Source: Pedobacter foliorum (lineage in GTDB: Bacteria > Bacteroidota > Bacteroidia > Sphingobacteriales > Sphingobacteriaceae). From it: a stretch of 64,000 nucleotides of DNA. Shown piece after piece: positions 55,110-63,858 of the stretch (positions are counted from its first letter, which is position 1; the number at the start of each line of letters is the position of its first letter). Location of the stretch: NCBI RefSeq assembly GCF_013266735.1, contig NZ_JABSNU010000011.1, forward strand, positions 113,457 through 177,456. Direction: 5' to 3'. The position numbers and the translations under genes were made by a program. Below the pieces are notes generated by a model. That model worked only from the letters and a program-made list of their open reading frames with translations, was not told the DNA's origin and made no database searches.

Positions 55110-57284
55110 ATGAGAATAATTTCTACTATCCTTTTTATTTTTATCAGCTTGCCTCTCTTCTCTCAAACTTTACCCAAAGACACCGCCTCAAGACTTAATG
55201 AGGTTAATATCAATATTAAAAAGCAACGCGATATTTCCAGGCTAGATTCCATACAGGGAACTTTTATCTTCTCCGGAAAAAAGAGCGAAGTAATTAAGCT
55301 TTCAAATCGTGATGCTGCATTAACTGAAAAATACGGCCGACAGATTTTTGCCAAAATACCTGGAATATTCGTTTATGATATGGATGGCACAGGCAACCAA
55401 ATCAATATTTCTACAAGAGGTCTGGATCCGCATCGCGGATGGGAATTTAACATCAGAAAAGATGGAATCATTACCAATTCAGATATGTACGGATATCCTG
55501 CAAGCCATTATAATATCCCTCTTGAAGCAGTGGATAGAATTGAATTGGTTAGAGGAACCGGTTCTTTACAATATGGAGCCCAGTTTGGAGGGATGTTAAA
55601 CTATGTAAGTAAACAACCCGATTCATCAAAAGCCTTTACATTTGAAACAATAAATACTGCTGGGTCTTATGGCTTGCTAAGCACATTTAACGCTATCAGC
55701 GGAACCAAAGGAAAGTTTAAATACTACGCATGGTTCAATAAAAAAGCAATTGAAGGCTATCGCAAAAACAGTGATTCAAAATTTGATGCGCAGAACATTT
55801 CTTTATTCTATGAGTTTAATCCTGATCTGTTAGTAAAAGCAGAGTGGACCAGATCTAATTACGTAACTCACCTGCCAGGACCACTTACTGATGAAATGTT
55901 TAATGCCGATCCTAAAACCTCAACAAGATCCAGAAACTACTATAGCCCTGAAATTAATGTTCCATCTATTACGTTAGATTGGAAAGCAGGCAAACAAACT
56001 CAAATAAAATTCATCACCTCTGCCATTATAGGTGCGCGGAACAGTGTGATGTTTGATAAACCGGCTACCACCGTAGATGCGATAGATCCTACAACGCTTA
56101 AATATGCCAACAGACAAGTAGATGTTGACCATTTTAACAGTTACACTGCCGAACTTAGATTGCTTCAATCTTATACGCTGTTTAAGCAAACCAGCAATCT
56201 TGCAATGGGGGTTCAATACATGAACAATGATTTGCACCGTCAGCAGCTTGGAAAGGGCAGTACAGATAGCGACTATGACCTTTCGCTGGTTACCCCGGGC
56301 TGGGGCAGAGATATGCACTTAAAAACTAAAAATGTTGCGGTTTTTGCAGAAAACAGGTGGGTATTGTTCCCTAAGTTTTCAGTTAATACAGGCGTTCGTG
56401 TCGAAATCGGAGAAACAAAGATGTCAGGTGTAATTGTGAACTATCCGGATAATGCAATTCCGAATAATATAAAACATCAATTCCCTTTATTTGGAACAAG
56501 TGCACAATATGAATTAACTAAGAACATGAATTTGTATGTCGGATGGTCGCAAGCATATCGTCCTGTTATTTTTAAAGACATTATTCCTGGTTCATTGTAT
56601 GAAATAGCGGATAAGAATTTAAAAGATGCAAAAGGATATAATATTGAAGGAGGTTTCCGCGGTAACTGGAAATTTTTGAATTGGGATCTAAGTTATTTTC
56701 AACTTGCCTATAACAATCGTTTAGGCACATTGGCGCAATTAAATGATAAAGGAGAGGAGATCATCTACAGAACTAACATTGGCAATTCAGTTACCAAAGG
56801 GCTCGAATTATTTACTCAGGCAGAATTTCAACTAGGTACAGCTACTACGGTTTCTATGTTTACAGCAACTTCTTATATGGATGCAAAGTATAAGAATGCA
56901 ACATTACGTTCAGGCAATAAAAACGTATCAATAGATGGGAATAAGGTAGAAAGTGTGCCGCAATGGCAAAGTAGAAATGGCGTAACGCTGCGGATTAAAA
57001 GATCAAGTATGAGTGTGCTGCATAGTTATACCGCTAAATCTTTTGCTGATGCCTTCAATAGCACAATTCCAACTCCTACAGGCTCTGCCGGGCTTGTTCC
57101 TTCATACAATTTGTTCGATTTTAATGCAAATACGGCAATTACTAAGGCGCTGCATTTAGGATTTAATATAAATAATGCTTTTGATAAGCATTACTTTACT
57201 AAGAGGCCTCAATTTTACCCTGGACCAGGAGTTTGGCCGTCGGATGGCAGAACTTTTTCTGTAACATTAGCGGCAAGAATATAA
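55110..57284 (+). CDS. TonB-dependent receptor, FecA-like (no SusD partner)
   Basis: The 724 residues include a signal peptide (ILFIFISLPLFSQ), a short N-terminal segment without STN or CarboxypepD_reg domain, a plug at about residues 75-180 (NISTRGLDPHRGWEFNIRKDG, VELVRGTGSLQYGAQFGGMLNY), and a barrel ending in the typical aromatic strand (FSVTLAARI). The pattern resembles FecA/ferric-siderophore receptors more than SusC. It stands alone between the susD terminator and the glutamate dehydrogenase gene. Iron-siderophore or another small ligand is likely. Confidence 0.88.
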   Translation: MRIISTILFIFISLPLFSQTLPKDTASRLNEVNINIKKQRDISRLDSIQGTFIFSGKKSEVIKLSNRDAALTEKYGRQIFAKIPGIFVYDMDGTGNQINISTRGLDPHRGWEFNIRKDGIITNSDMYGYPASHYNIPLEAVDRIELVRGTGSLQYGAQFGGMLNYVSKQPDSSKAFTFETINTAGSYGLLSTFNAISGTKGKFKYYAWFNKKAIEGYRKNSDSKFDAQNISLFYEFNPDLLVKAEWTRSNYVTHLPGPLTDEMFNADPKTSTRSRNYYSPEINVPSITLDWKAGKQTQIKFITSAIIGARNSVMFDKPATTVDAIDPTTLKYANRQVDVDHFNSYTAELRLLQSYTLFKQTSNLAMGVQYMNNDLHRQQLGKGSTDSDYDLSLVTPGWGRDMHLKTKNVAVFAENRWVLFPKFSVNTGVRVEIGETKMSGVIVNYPDNAIPNNIKHQFPLFGTSAQYELTKNMNLYVGWSQAYRPVIFKDIIPGSLYEIADKNLKDAKGYNIEGGFRGNWKFLNWDLSYFQLAYNNRLGTLAQLNDKGEEIIYRTNIGNSVTKGLELFTQAEFQLGTATTVSMFTATSYMDAKYKNATLRSGNKNVSIDGNKVESVPQWQSRNGVTLRIKRSSMSVLHSYTAKSFADAFNSTIPTPTGSAGLVPSYNLFDFNANTAITKALHLGFNINNAFDKHYFTKRPQFYPGPGVWPSDGRTFSVTLAARI

Positions 57285-57440
57285 AAAAAACTTGACCTTA
57301 AATGAAAAAAACATATTTTTATGCGGGAATCAAATAATAAAGTTCTATAACGAATTTTCCATTTACTTAGGACCTCCAGGCCTAAAGCATTTTATGCGTT
57401 TAAGCCAAACTCATCATTTTTTTAACATTTAAACCAACCA

Positions 57441-58781
57441 ATGGATTCATCGATCAACACCTTTATGGGTAAAATAGAATTACGGAATGCACATGAACCG
57501 GAATTCTTACAGGCAGTATATGAAGTAGCAGAATCAATAATCCCTTTTAGTGAAAAGAATTCAAAGTATAAAGTAAACAAGATTTTAGAAAGAATTGCGG
57601 AGCCGGAAAGGGTGATTATTTTTAGAGTGCCTTGGTTAAATGATAAAGGTGAAGTAGAAATTAATCGTGGATTTAGAGTTCAAATGAACAGTGCAATTGG
57701 CCCTTATAAAGGTGGCTTGCGTTTCCACCCATCTGTAACCCTAAGTGTTCTTAAATTCCTTGCTTTTGAGCAGGTATTTAAAAATAGCCTTACCGGTTTG
57801 CCAATGGGCGGTGGTAAAGGAGGTTCGGATTTTGATCCTAAAGGTAAATCTGATGCTGAAGTAATGAAGTTTTGCCAAAGCTTTATGACAGAGTTGTATC
57901 GTCATGTTGGTGCTGATATAGATGTTCCAGCCGGTGATATTGGTGTTGGTGCTAGAGAAATAGGGTTTTTATTTGGTCAGTACAAACGTATCAGAGGTGA
58001 ATTTACCGGTGTTTTAACCGGAAAAGGTTTCGAGTGGGGAGGAAGTTTAATTCGTCCTGAAGCAACCGGTTACGGAGTAGTTTACTTCGTAGAAGAGATG
58101 TTGAAGCTGAAAGGCGATTCATTAAAAGGAAAGAACGTTGTAATTTCAGGTTCAGGAAATGTGGCTCAGTATACCGCAGAAAAGTGTATTGAGGTAGGAG
58201 CAAAGGTATTAACCTTGTCAGATTCAGAAGGTTTTGTATACGATCCGGAAGGAATAGATACTGAAAAGCTTAAGTTCATTATGGACTTAAAAAACAACCG
58301 CAGAGGAAGAATTAAAGAGTATGCAGATAAATATAACTGTCAATTCTTTGCAGGCGAGAAACCTTGGGGTATTAAATGTGATATCGCTTTCCCCAATGCT
58401 ACTCAAAATGAAGTAAATGAGAAAGATGCTCAGATTTTGGTAGATAATGGTTGTTTTTGTGTTGCAGAAGGAGCAAATATGCCTTCCACACCAGAAGCTA
58501 TCCATGTATTCGAAAAAGCGAAGATATTGTACGCTCCAGGTAAAGCAGCCAACGCAGGTGGTGTTGCTGTTTCCGGATTAGAGATGTCGCAAAACTCACT
58601 TCGTTATTCATGGGATCGCGAGAAAATTGATGTTAAATTAAAAGTGATTATTGCTCAGATTCATCAGGCTTGCGTTAAGTATGGCAAAGAAGATGATGGC
58701 TATGTAAACTATGGCAAGGGAGCAAATATAGCAGGCTTTGTTAAAGTTGCTGATGCAATGATAGCGCAGGGTATTGTGTAA
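57441..58781 (+). CDS. gdhA: NADP-specific glutamate dehydrogenase
   Basis: This hexameric enzyme makes glutamate from 2-oxoglutarate and ammonium using NADPH. The 446 residues are the usual length for the E. coli-type family. Signatures are the substrate segment YKGGLRFHPSVTLSVLKFLAFEQ, the catalytic lysine stretch LPMGGGKGGSDFDPKGKSDAE, the PAGDIGVGAREIGF block and the nucleotide-binding GSGNVAQYTAEK in the C-terminal Rossmann domain. It is a central metabolic gene and stands alone with about 156 bp upstream and a repeat downstream. Confidence 0.97.
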   Translation: MDSSINTFMGKIELRNAHEPEFLQAVYEVAESIIPFSEKNSKYKVNKILERIAEPERVIIFRVPWLNDKGEVEINRGFRVQMNSAIGPYKGGLRFHPSVTLSVLKFLAFEQVFKNSLTGLPMGGGKGGSDFDPKGKSDAEVMKFCQSFMTELYRHVGADIDVPAGDIGVGAREIGFLFGQYKRIRGEFTGVLTGKGFEWGGSLIRPEATGYGVVYFVEEMLKLKGDSLKGKNVVISGSGNVAQYTAEKCIEVGAKVLTLSDSEGFVYDPEGIDTEKLKFIMDLKNNRRGRIKEYADKYNCQFFAGEKPWGIKCDIAFPNATQNEVNEKDAQILVDNGCFCVAEGANMPSTPEAIHVFEKAKILYAPGKAANAGGVAVSGLEMSQNSLRYSWDREKIDVKLKVIIAQIHQACVKYGKEDDGYVNYGKGANIAGFVKVADAMIAQGIV

Positions 58782-58812
58782 TAAAACGTATTGAGCATTT
58801 GTCGTAAGTCGG

Positions 58813-58920
58813 CCGTCATCCTGAATTTATTTCAGGATCTCGCATTAGCCAAGCCTTCCTTTCTCTTGAGAGATGCTGACCTCGAAGAAGCTGCGAAGCA
58901 AAATAAATTCAGCATGGCGA
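58813..58920. repeat. Second copy of the palindromic intergenic repeat family
   Basis: The left arm (58813-58832) pairs with the right arm (58901-58920) as an imperfect inverted repeat of about 20 bp. The left end also contains a perfect 8-bp dyad around TTTAT (58818-58838). The GTCAT(C/T)CTGAATTTATTTCAG core is shared with the repeat at 27969-28056. It fills much of the 336-bp gap (58782-59117) between gdhA and the kinase gene; no gene is seen there apart from the terminator at 58987. Confidence 0.8.
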
Positions 58921-58986
58921 GCGCTTTAGCTGAACGTTAAAAGCAATAAATACTGCTAAATATTCAATATAGTGAAGCAAACAAAG

Positions 58987-59022
58987 GAACCTGTATCACA
59001 AAATTGATCAGGTTCTTTTTTT
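58987..59022 (+). terminator. Probable Rho-independent terminator after gdhA
   Basis: Seven-base arms (58987-58993 and 59009-59015), with short internal complementarity in the loop and a run of seven T residues, lie 205 bp after the gdhA stop, beyond the repeat. Confidence 0.75.
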
Positions 59023-59117
59023 AGTATTTAACCAAATAATAAGTGAAAAGTGTTGCCTGCTAGATGAACCAAATTATAGCCACCTCATTTAGGGTACTTT
59101 GTTTCAAATCTTAAATT

Positions 59118-61811
59118 ATGAAACGAAACAAAATTTTAAGCATAGCAGTATTTATGCTGCTTTGGCTACCCCAACTACTGTTTGCTCAGCAGGAAGATTC
59201 ATTCTCCAAAATGAAACCAGGTGATTGGTTTGAAGTGAGAGTGAACGATTACAATGGTTATTTGTATGAAATGAAATATCATTTAGCCAAGATTCTGGAT
59301 AATGGCAATAGGGATTATCACCTAACCTTTGAAAGAATAAGAATAAAACTTCTATCTCCGGGAAGTTTGTCACTTGGGTATGATTCTTATTATCCTGCGT
59401 ACTTGCAGAGCAACAATGAAACTTTAGATAAACCAGGGTTTCAGCTTCAGGTAAATAAAGTTGGGAAAATAATCAGTATAAAAGCTGATAAGGATTTTCC
59501 GCCGGTGCTACTCAATGAAATAACCGCTAGAAAAAAAAGCGGAGGGTCTTCCGCTGAAATGAGTCCTGTGCAATTAGAAACTGCTCAAACAATTTCAGAA
59601 ACAGTTACAACAGCTATAGGAAGTCATCATAGTAAACTGTTTAATGGGGGTAAGCTTAAAGACTCTAATTTGTCGATATTGCTGTGTGGCGCCTCTTTTT
59701 CGTTTCCGAAAAACACCCTACTTACAGGTAATATCAGCAATTTCAAAAGTAATGCCCAGCAACAGCTTTCTTTGTATAGTGCTTCTAATGGTGGTTATTT
59801 CACAATAGCAGAAGATGGAAGTTTTAAAATTCCGCTTTCAATTAAAGAGCCTATCGATGTACAACTATATGATGAGGGGGATCTGCACATTTCTTTGTTT
59901 GTTAAACCCGGAGATACTCTGACAGTAACTGCTGATGGAAATAATATAGAGGAAAGCCTGCGCTTTTTAGGTAAGGGAGCAAGAACTGCTGAGCTTGGTG
60001 CGCAAATGGGTAAAATTGAGCGTAAGATAGCAGCCGGAACTAAAGAGGTTGATCCGAAATCTTTTTCTACTGCTGATTTTATGACCCAGCAACAAAAAGA
60101 TAAAGCCACATTTGAAAATGTATTGAATGCATATAAAGGTCAGATTCCAGAAGATGCATGGAATTATTATTACTTTAAATTCACCTTTGAGCAGGCAACT
60201 AAAAAACTTGGCTTCCTTTCAAAAGTAGGTAATCGAAGTACTCCGGGATCAACTGAAATTTTTAAGGATTTCCCTACTGATTTCTTTTTAAGCATTGATA
60301 CATTGCCAATTTTAATGATTGATCAGACATCTGAAGGATGGTACCAAAGATTTTTGCATGATTTTGATTTGTATCTTGGAGATAAGGTAGGTATGGTGAG
60401 CGGTCAGTTTGGTTTTTTTGCCTCTTATCCAAGGTCTTTAACTTTTCTTAAACGTTTCCCGTTGTATTATTCGTTATCCGAATCATTAAAGCAAGAATTG
60501 GTAAACAGCACCTGGAAACAAGCTCAAAGTTTAAAGACTTATTATGAGGATCTTATCCGTAATTGTGGAGATTCTATTTTAACGAACCCTGTAAAACAGA
60601 ATTGGAAAGTGATTAATGCCTGGGCTCCTGGCAAAGCAAGCCCATTGACTAATCTAAAACTGTCGGATGGAAAAACACTGGATTTAAAACAGTTTAAAGG
60701 GAAAACACTATGCCTGACTTTCAATTTCCATTATCCTGATAACATTAAGCATTTGATTGAGCGGATAAAGAAGCAAGATCCTAAAAAGGTTCATTTTGTA
60801 ATTGCTCAGATTGATCAGAAGGAATTTCCAAAAGGCACCATAGATTCTATACTTAAAAGCCTTCCTAATGTAACCTATGTTGAAGTAAGCAGAGATGATG
60901 AGCAAAGAGATAAAGCTGTTTTATTAGACTTTTGGGATGTTAAAACATTCATTTTTGACTCAGACCTGAAAGTAGTAGATGACAACATTGATGACAGCTA
61001 TAAGCCTCAAAACGATTATCTTTTTGAAGACGCACTAAAGCGAGCTATGACAACCAGACAGATGAGTCCGGAAAAGAAAGCCGCATTGATTAGAACAATA
61101 GGATGGAGCGCATGCTCCATCCTTGTTTCATTTTTAGTTGGGGTATGGATATATAAAGTAAGGGTGGCCAATCTTAAGAAAAAGGAGTTGATGAAGCGAC
61201 AGATCAAGGAGTTGGAAATCAAAGCAATCCGATCACAAATGAATCCTCATTTTTTGTTCAATGCTTTAAATTCTATTCAATCTTTAATCAATATTCAGCA
61301 ATACAAAGAAGCCAATGTTTACTTGCAGAAATTCGCTTTGCTAATGCGTAGAGTATTGAATAATTCTGAAAAAAGCTTTGTTACGCTGTCAGACGAGCTG
61401 GAAGCAGTCGAATTGTATTGCGAGCTCGAAAAGCTTCGCTTTGATTTTGCTTTTTCGATAGATATACACAAAGAAGTTAATGCTGATCTGATTGAGATTC
61501 CGGGTATGATTATTCAGCCTCTTGTAGAAAACTCAATAGTACATGGTCTTGCTCAAAAAGGAACTGCCGGAGCATTAAAAATCAAAATATGTTTGGAACA
61601 AAGTTACCTTAAAATAGAAGTAACAGATAATGGCCTGGGCTTAAAAAAGGAATCAGCAGATCAATCTAGCAATGGTTTTGGCTTAAAGCTGGTAAGAGAA
61701 AGATTGAGCTTATTAAATGCACGTGGAGCTAAAGGAAACTTAATTTTAAGCAGTAATTTAGAAGGCGATGAAAGTGGAACAAGCGCGGTATTAACTATTC
61801 CTATTGACTGA
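59118..61811 (+). CDS. LytS-type sensor histidine kinase with DUF4369-like and degenerate thioredoxin-like periplasmic region
   Basis: The 897 residues begin with a signal peptide. An N-terminal domain of unknown family spans residues 25-180. A beta-rich part near 190-290 resembles the DUF4369 region of TlpA-type proteins (TGNISNFKSNAQQQLSLY, FVKPGDTLTVTADGN). A thioredoxin/TlpA-like segment follows near 500-640 (APGKASPLTNLKLSDGKTL, LDLKQFKGKTLCLTF), then one membrane helix at about 658-681. A cytosolic His_kinase domain (IRSQMNPHFLFNALNSIQ, phosphoacceptor His711) and HATPase_c complete it. Where thioredoxins have WCxxC, this protein reads LTFNFHYPD, so it is redox-dead. The LytTR regulator overlaps by one base. 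Confidence 0.88.
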   Translation: MKRNKILSIAVFMLLWLPQLLFAQQEDSFSKMKPGDWFEVRVNDYNGYLYEMKYHLAKILDNGNRDYHLTFERIRIKLLSPGSLSLGYDSYYPAYLQSNNETLDKPGFQLQVNKVGKIISIKADKDFPPVLLNEITARKKSGGSSAEMSPVQLETAQTISETVTTAIGSHHSKLFNGGKLKDSNLSILLCGASFSFPKNTLLTGNISNFKSNAQQQLSLYSASNGGYFTIAEDGSFKIPLSIKEPIDVQLYDEGDLHISLFVKPGDTLTVTADGNNIEESLRFLGKGARTAELGAQMGKIERKIAAGTKEVDPKSFSTADFMTQQQKDKATFENVLNAYKGQIPEDAWNYYYFKFTFEQATKKLGFLSKVGNRSTPGSTEIFKDFPTDFFLSIDTLPILMIDQTSEGWYQRFLHDFDLYLGDKVGMVSGQFGFFASYPRSLTFLKRFPLYYSLSESLKQELVNSTWKQAQSLKTYYEDLIRNCGDSILTNPVKQNWKVINAWAPGKASPLTNLKLSDGKTLDLKQFKGKTLCLTFNFHYPDNIKHLIERIKKQDPKKVHFVIAQIDQKEFPKGTIDSILKSLPNVTYVEVSRDDEQRDKAVLLDFWDVKTFIFDSDLKVVDDNIDDSYKPQNDYLFEDALKRAMTTRQMSPEKKAALIRTIGWSACSILVSFLVGVWIYKVRVANLKKKELMKRQIKELEIKAIRSQMNPHFLFNALNSIQSLINIQQYKEANVYLQKFALLMRRVLNNSEKSFVTLSDELEAVELYCELEKLRFDFAFSIDIHKEVNADLIEIPGMIIQPLVENSIVHGLAQKGTAGALKIKICLEQSYLKIEVTDNGLGLKKESADQSSNGFGLKLVRERLSLLNARGAKGNLILSSNLEGDESGTSAVLTIPID

Positions 61812-62560
61812 TGAAATTGAAATGTATACTTGTTGATGATGAGGTTAAGAGCCGTATAAACTTGCGACAGTTACTTGCCGCTTATTGCCCTTCTGTAGAA
61901 GTGGTAGGAGAGGCCGGTTCCGCTACAGAGGCCTTAAAGTTAATCTCCGCCCAAAAGCCCGATCTATTATTCTTGGATATTGAAATGGGGGAAGTTTCCG
62001 GATTTGATATGTTAAAGCTATTGAATGGACATCAAAGTTTTGAAGTTATATTTGTTACCGCGTTTGATAAATATGGCATTCAGGCAGCTAAGGCCTGTGC
62101 TATTGATTATTTGCTTAAACCTATAAATATTCTGGAGCTTAGCAACGCAGTTGAAACAGCAACCAAGCAAATCAGCCCGAAAAAGGAAAATGAAAGGCTA
62201 CAGGAGCTTATTGCAAACATAGATCGTGCAGATGATGAACAGCGGATTGCTGTACCTCTTACAGATAAAATAGAGTTTGTAGCGATAAGTAAAATCATAA
62301 GGCTTGAAGCCGAGGGTAATTACACACACATTTATATGGATGGCGATAAGAAATACCTGGTCTGCAAAACACTAAAAGAGTTTCATGAATTACTGGAGCG
62401 CTATAACTTTTTGCGTACACACCAATCGCATTTAATCAACTTTCGAAAAATCTCAGCCTATGTAAAAACAGAAGGCGGCTATATCGCAATGGAAGATGGC
62501 AGTCAGATCCCAATTTCAAGACAGAAGAGAGAAGATGTTTTAAAGAAAATATTGAGATAA
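61811..62560 (+). CDS. LytTR-family response regulator
   Basis: The 249 residues consist of a receiver domain with acidic DDE at the start (VDDEVKSR), a phosphoacceptor near residue 56 (LLFLDIEMGE) and a Lys in DYLLKPI, followed by a LytTR DNA-binding domain at about 140-249 (KIIRLEAEGNYTHIYM, LRTHQSHLINFRKI). The TGATG overlap with the kinase gene makes them a coupled two-component system. The target promoters are unknown. The gene's stop lies in the left arm of a perfect hairpin shared with the convergent SRPBCC gene. Confidence 0.95.
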   Translation: MKLKCILVDDEVKSRINLRQLLAAYCPSVEVVGEAGSATEALKLISAQKPDLLFLDIEMGEVSGFDMLKLLNGHQSFEVIFVTAFDKYGIQAAKACAIDYLLKPINILELSNAVETATKQISPKKENERLQELIANIDRADDEQRIAVPLTDKIEFVAISKIIRLEAEGNYTHIYMDGDKKYLVCKTLKEFHELLERYNFLRTHQSHLINFRKISAYVKTEGGYIAMEDGSQIPISRQKREDVLKKILR

Positions 62561-62580
62561 CATAGACAAGCTATGTTATC
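62556..62580. terminator. Perfect hairpin shared by two convergent genes
   Basis: Perfect 10-bp arms (62556-62565 and 62571-62580) around a 5-nt loop span the stop codons of both the LytTR gene (62558-62560) and the convergent SRPBCC gene (62571-62573). No long T-tract follows on the plus strand, so a bidirectional, weak terminator or an RNA-protecting hairpin is likely. Confidence 0.6.
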
Positions 62581-63071
62581 GTCAACAACAACTCGTCTAA
62601 TTTTTCAAGAGTTGCAATCATTCCCTGTTCCATTCCCATTTGTATAACGGTTTCCAAATCAGCAAGAGATTTGTAAGTCACAACGGTTTCCACTAAAGCA
62701 TTTCCATCCTTTTCGCTAAAATTTACAAGCCATTCAGCACGTGGCAGATCTTTATTTATTTCACCCTCTGCATTAGTGAAAGCATCCAGCGCAGTGTAAA
62801 AATCTATTGGTTGGATTTTTAGATACTCTGTTAGTCCCCAATATTCTGTGCCATTTGGCTCTATCATTGCGTAGTGCCAGTGTCCGCCCTCACGGAAGTC
62901 CATTGATTTTGTCTTTGTGGTTAACGGTTTTGGAGCGAACCACTGATTGAGCAGCTCACTTTTAGTGTAACAGTCCCAAACCAGTTGTTGTCCTGCTAAA
63001 AATTCACGATTGATGGTTAGCGTATTTTTTACTTTGTCAGCAATGAAGTCAAATTGCAAGTTACTTCTCAT
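62571..63071 (-). CDS. SRPBCC-family (AHSA1-like) protein
   Basis: The 166 residues have the START/Bet v1-like pattern of AHSA1 proteins: an N-terminal LTINREFLAGQQLVWDCYTKSELLNQWFAPKPLT segment, WHYAMIEPNGTEYWG and a C-terminal helix (LETVIQMGMEQGMIATLEKLDELL). The role of such bacterial proteins is unknown. In operons with ArsR-type regulators they are common in Bacteroidota and other phyla. Its start is 2 bp from the arsR stop, which implies translational coupling in the doxX-arsR-SRPBCC operon. Confidence 0.9.
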   Translation of the reverse strand: MRSNLQFDFIADKVKNTLTINREFLAGQQLVWDCYTKSELLNQWFAPKPLTTKTKSMDFREGGHWHYAMIEPNGTEYWGLTEYLKIQPIDFYTALDAFTNAEGEINKDLPRAEWLVNFSEKDGNALVETVVTYKSLADLETVIQMGMEQGMIATLEKLDELLLTIT

Positions 63072-63073
63072 TG

Positions 63074-63388
63074 TTATTTCATGTTAATGGTTAATAAAAG
63101 GTCGTCTAGTTGTTGGAAGCGAGTCTCCCAGACCTTGCGGAATTGTTCTAGCCAGTTATCTATTTCTTTCATTTTGTCAATTTCAAGCTGGTAATAGATT
63201 TCCCGACCCTGCTGTTCCTGCTTCACCAGTTGGCATTCGGTTAGTATTTTTAAGTGTTTTGAAATACCTTGCCTGGTACTGTCAAAATGCTCAGCAAGGG
63301 CACTGGGGGTCATTGCATGCACCGCAATTAAGGCAATAATTGCCCGTCTTGTAGGATCGGCAATTGCCTGAAAAATATCTCTCCTCAT
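63074..63388 (-). CDS. ArsR-family winged-helix transcriptional regulator
   Basis: The 104 residues contain a winged helix with IADPTRRAIIALIAVHAMTPSALAEHFDSTRQGISKHLKIL. The recognition helix is near residues 37-52, with a beta-wing at EQQGREIYYQLEID. The C-terminal helix has EIDNWLEQFRKVWETR. No Cys-based metal site is evident, so this is likely the non-metal group often paired with SRPBCC proteins. It probably represses its own operon, whose promoter contains two palindromes (63814-63854). Confidence 0.93.
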   Translation of the reverse strand: MRRDIFQAIADPTRRAIIALIAVHAMTPSALAEHFDSTRQGISKHLKILTECQLVKQEQQGREIYYQLEIDKMKEIDNWLEQFRKVWETRFQQLDDLLLTINMK

Positions 63389-63412
63389 TAATTGTAATTT
63401 TGAAAGATCAAG

Positions 63413-63793
63413 TTATTCCTTAATCATTGGCAAGTACTTTTCTCTGTTATCAATGATGACCCACAGAATGATTGCGATCAATACACCTACGATAGGTAAA
63501 CCTGATGGCGCCACATTGATGTTGGTAAGAAGAATACCGGTTAAAACAGGTAGAATTACGATTGCACCAAGAGCTCTTGTTTTGTTGAAGATCAGTAATG
63601 CACCTCCAAGTACCTCAATAGTGCCAACCAAAGGCAGGAGCCAACCTATTACCATAAAAGCTTTCATTGATGTCAACATTTTTTCAGGCAAATCCTTTGG
63701 AACCGGCATATAATGAAAGAATTTATCCAATCCGGCATTGATAAACATTAGGCCTGTTAGCAGGCACAAAACGAACATAATTTTTTTCTTCAT
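63413..63793 (-). CDS. DoxX-family membrane protein
   Basis: The frame is open to 63841, but the ATG at 63793 begins at the first helix (MKKKIMFVLCLLTGLMFINAGLDKFF), so it is preferred (126 residues). The protein has four hydrophobic helices with the glycine-rich LVGTIEVLGGALLIFNK segment of DoxX-like proteins. It is the first gene of the doxX-arsR-SRPBCC operon, 24 bp before arsR. Function is unknown. Confidence 0.9.
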   Translation of the reverse strand: MKKKIMFVLCLLTGLMFINAGLDKFFHYMPVPKDLPEKMLTSMKAFMVIGWLLPLVGTIEVLGGALLIFNKTRALGAIVILPVLTGILLTNINVAPSGLPIVGVLIAIILWVIIDNREKYLPMIKE

Positions 63794-63813
63794 TGTAATA
63801 TATTTAAATAGTA

Positions 63814-63858
63814 AACCAATTGGTTGCAAATATATACGCAACTGATTAGTTGCGCAAA
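63814..63858 (-). promoter_or_regulatory. Promoter with two palindromic candidate operators for the doxX-arsR operon
   Basis: On the minus strand TTTG (63858-63855), a 20-bp spacer and TATATTTG (63834-63827) match the Bacteroidota promoter consensus. A 7-bp-arm palindrome fills the spacer (63837-63854), and a perfect 12-bp palindrome lies right after the -7 element (63814-63825), with centres 26 bp apart. Both are well placed to block polymerase. The adjacent ArsR protein is the natural candidate binder. Confidence 0.7.
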
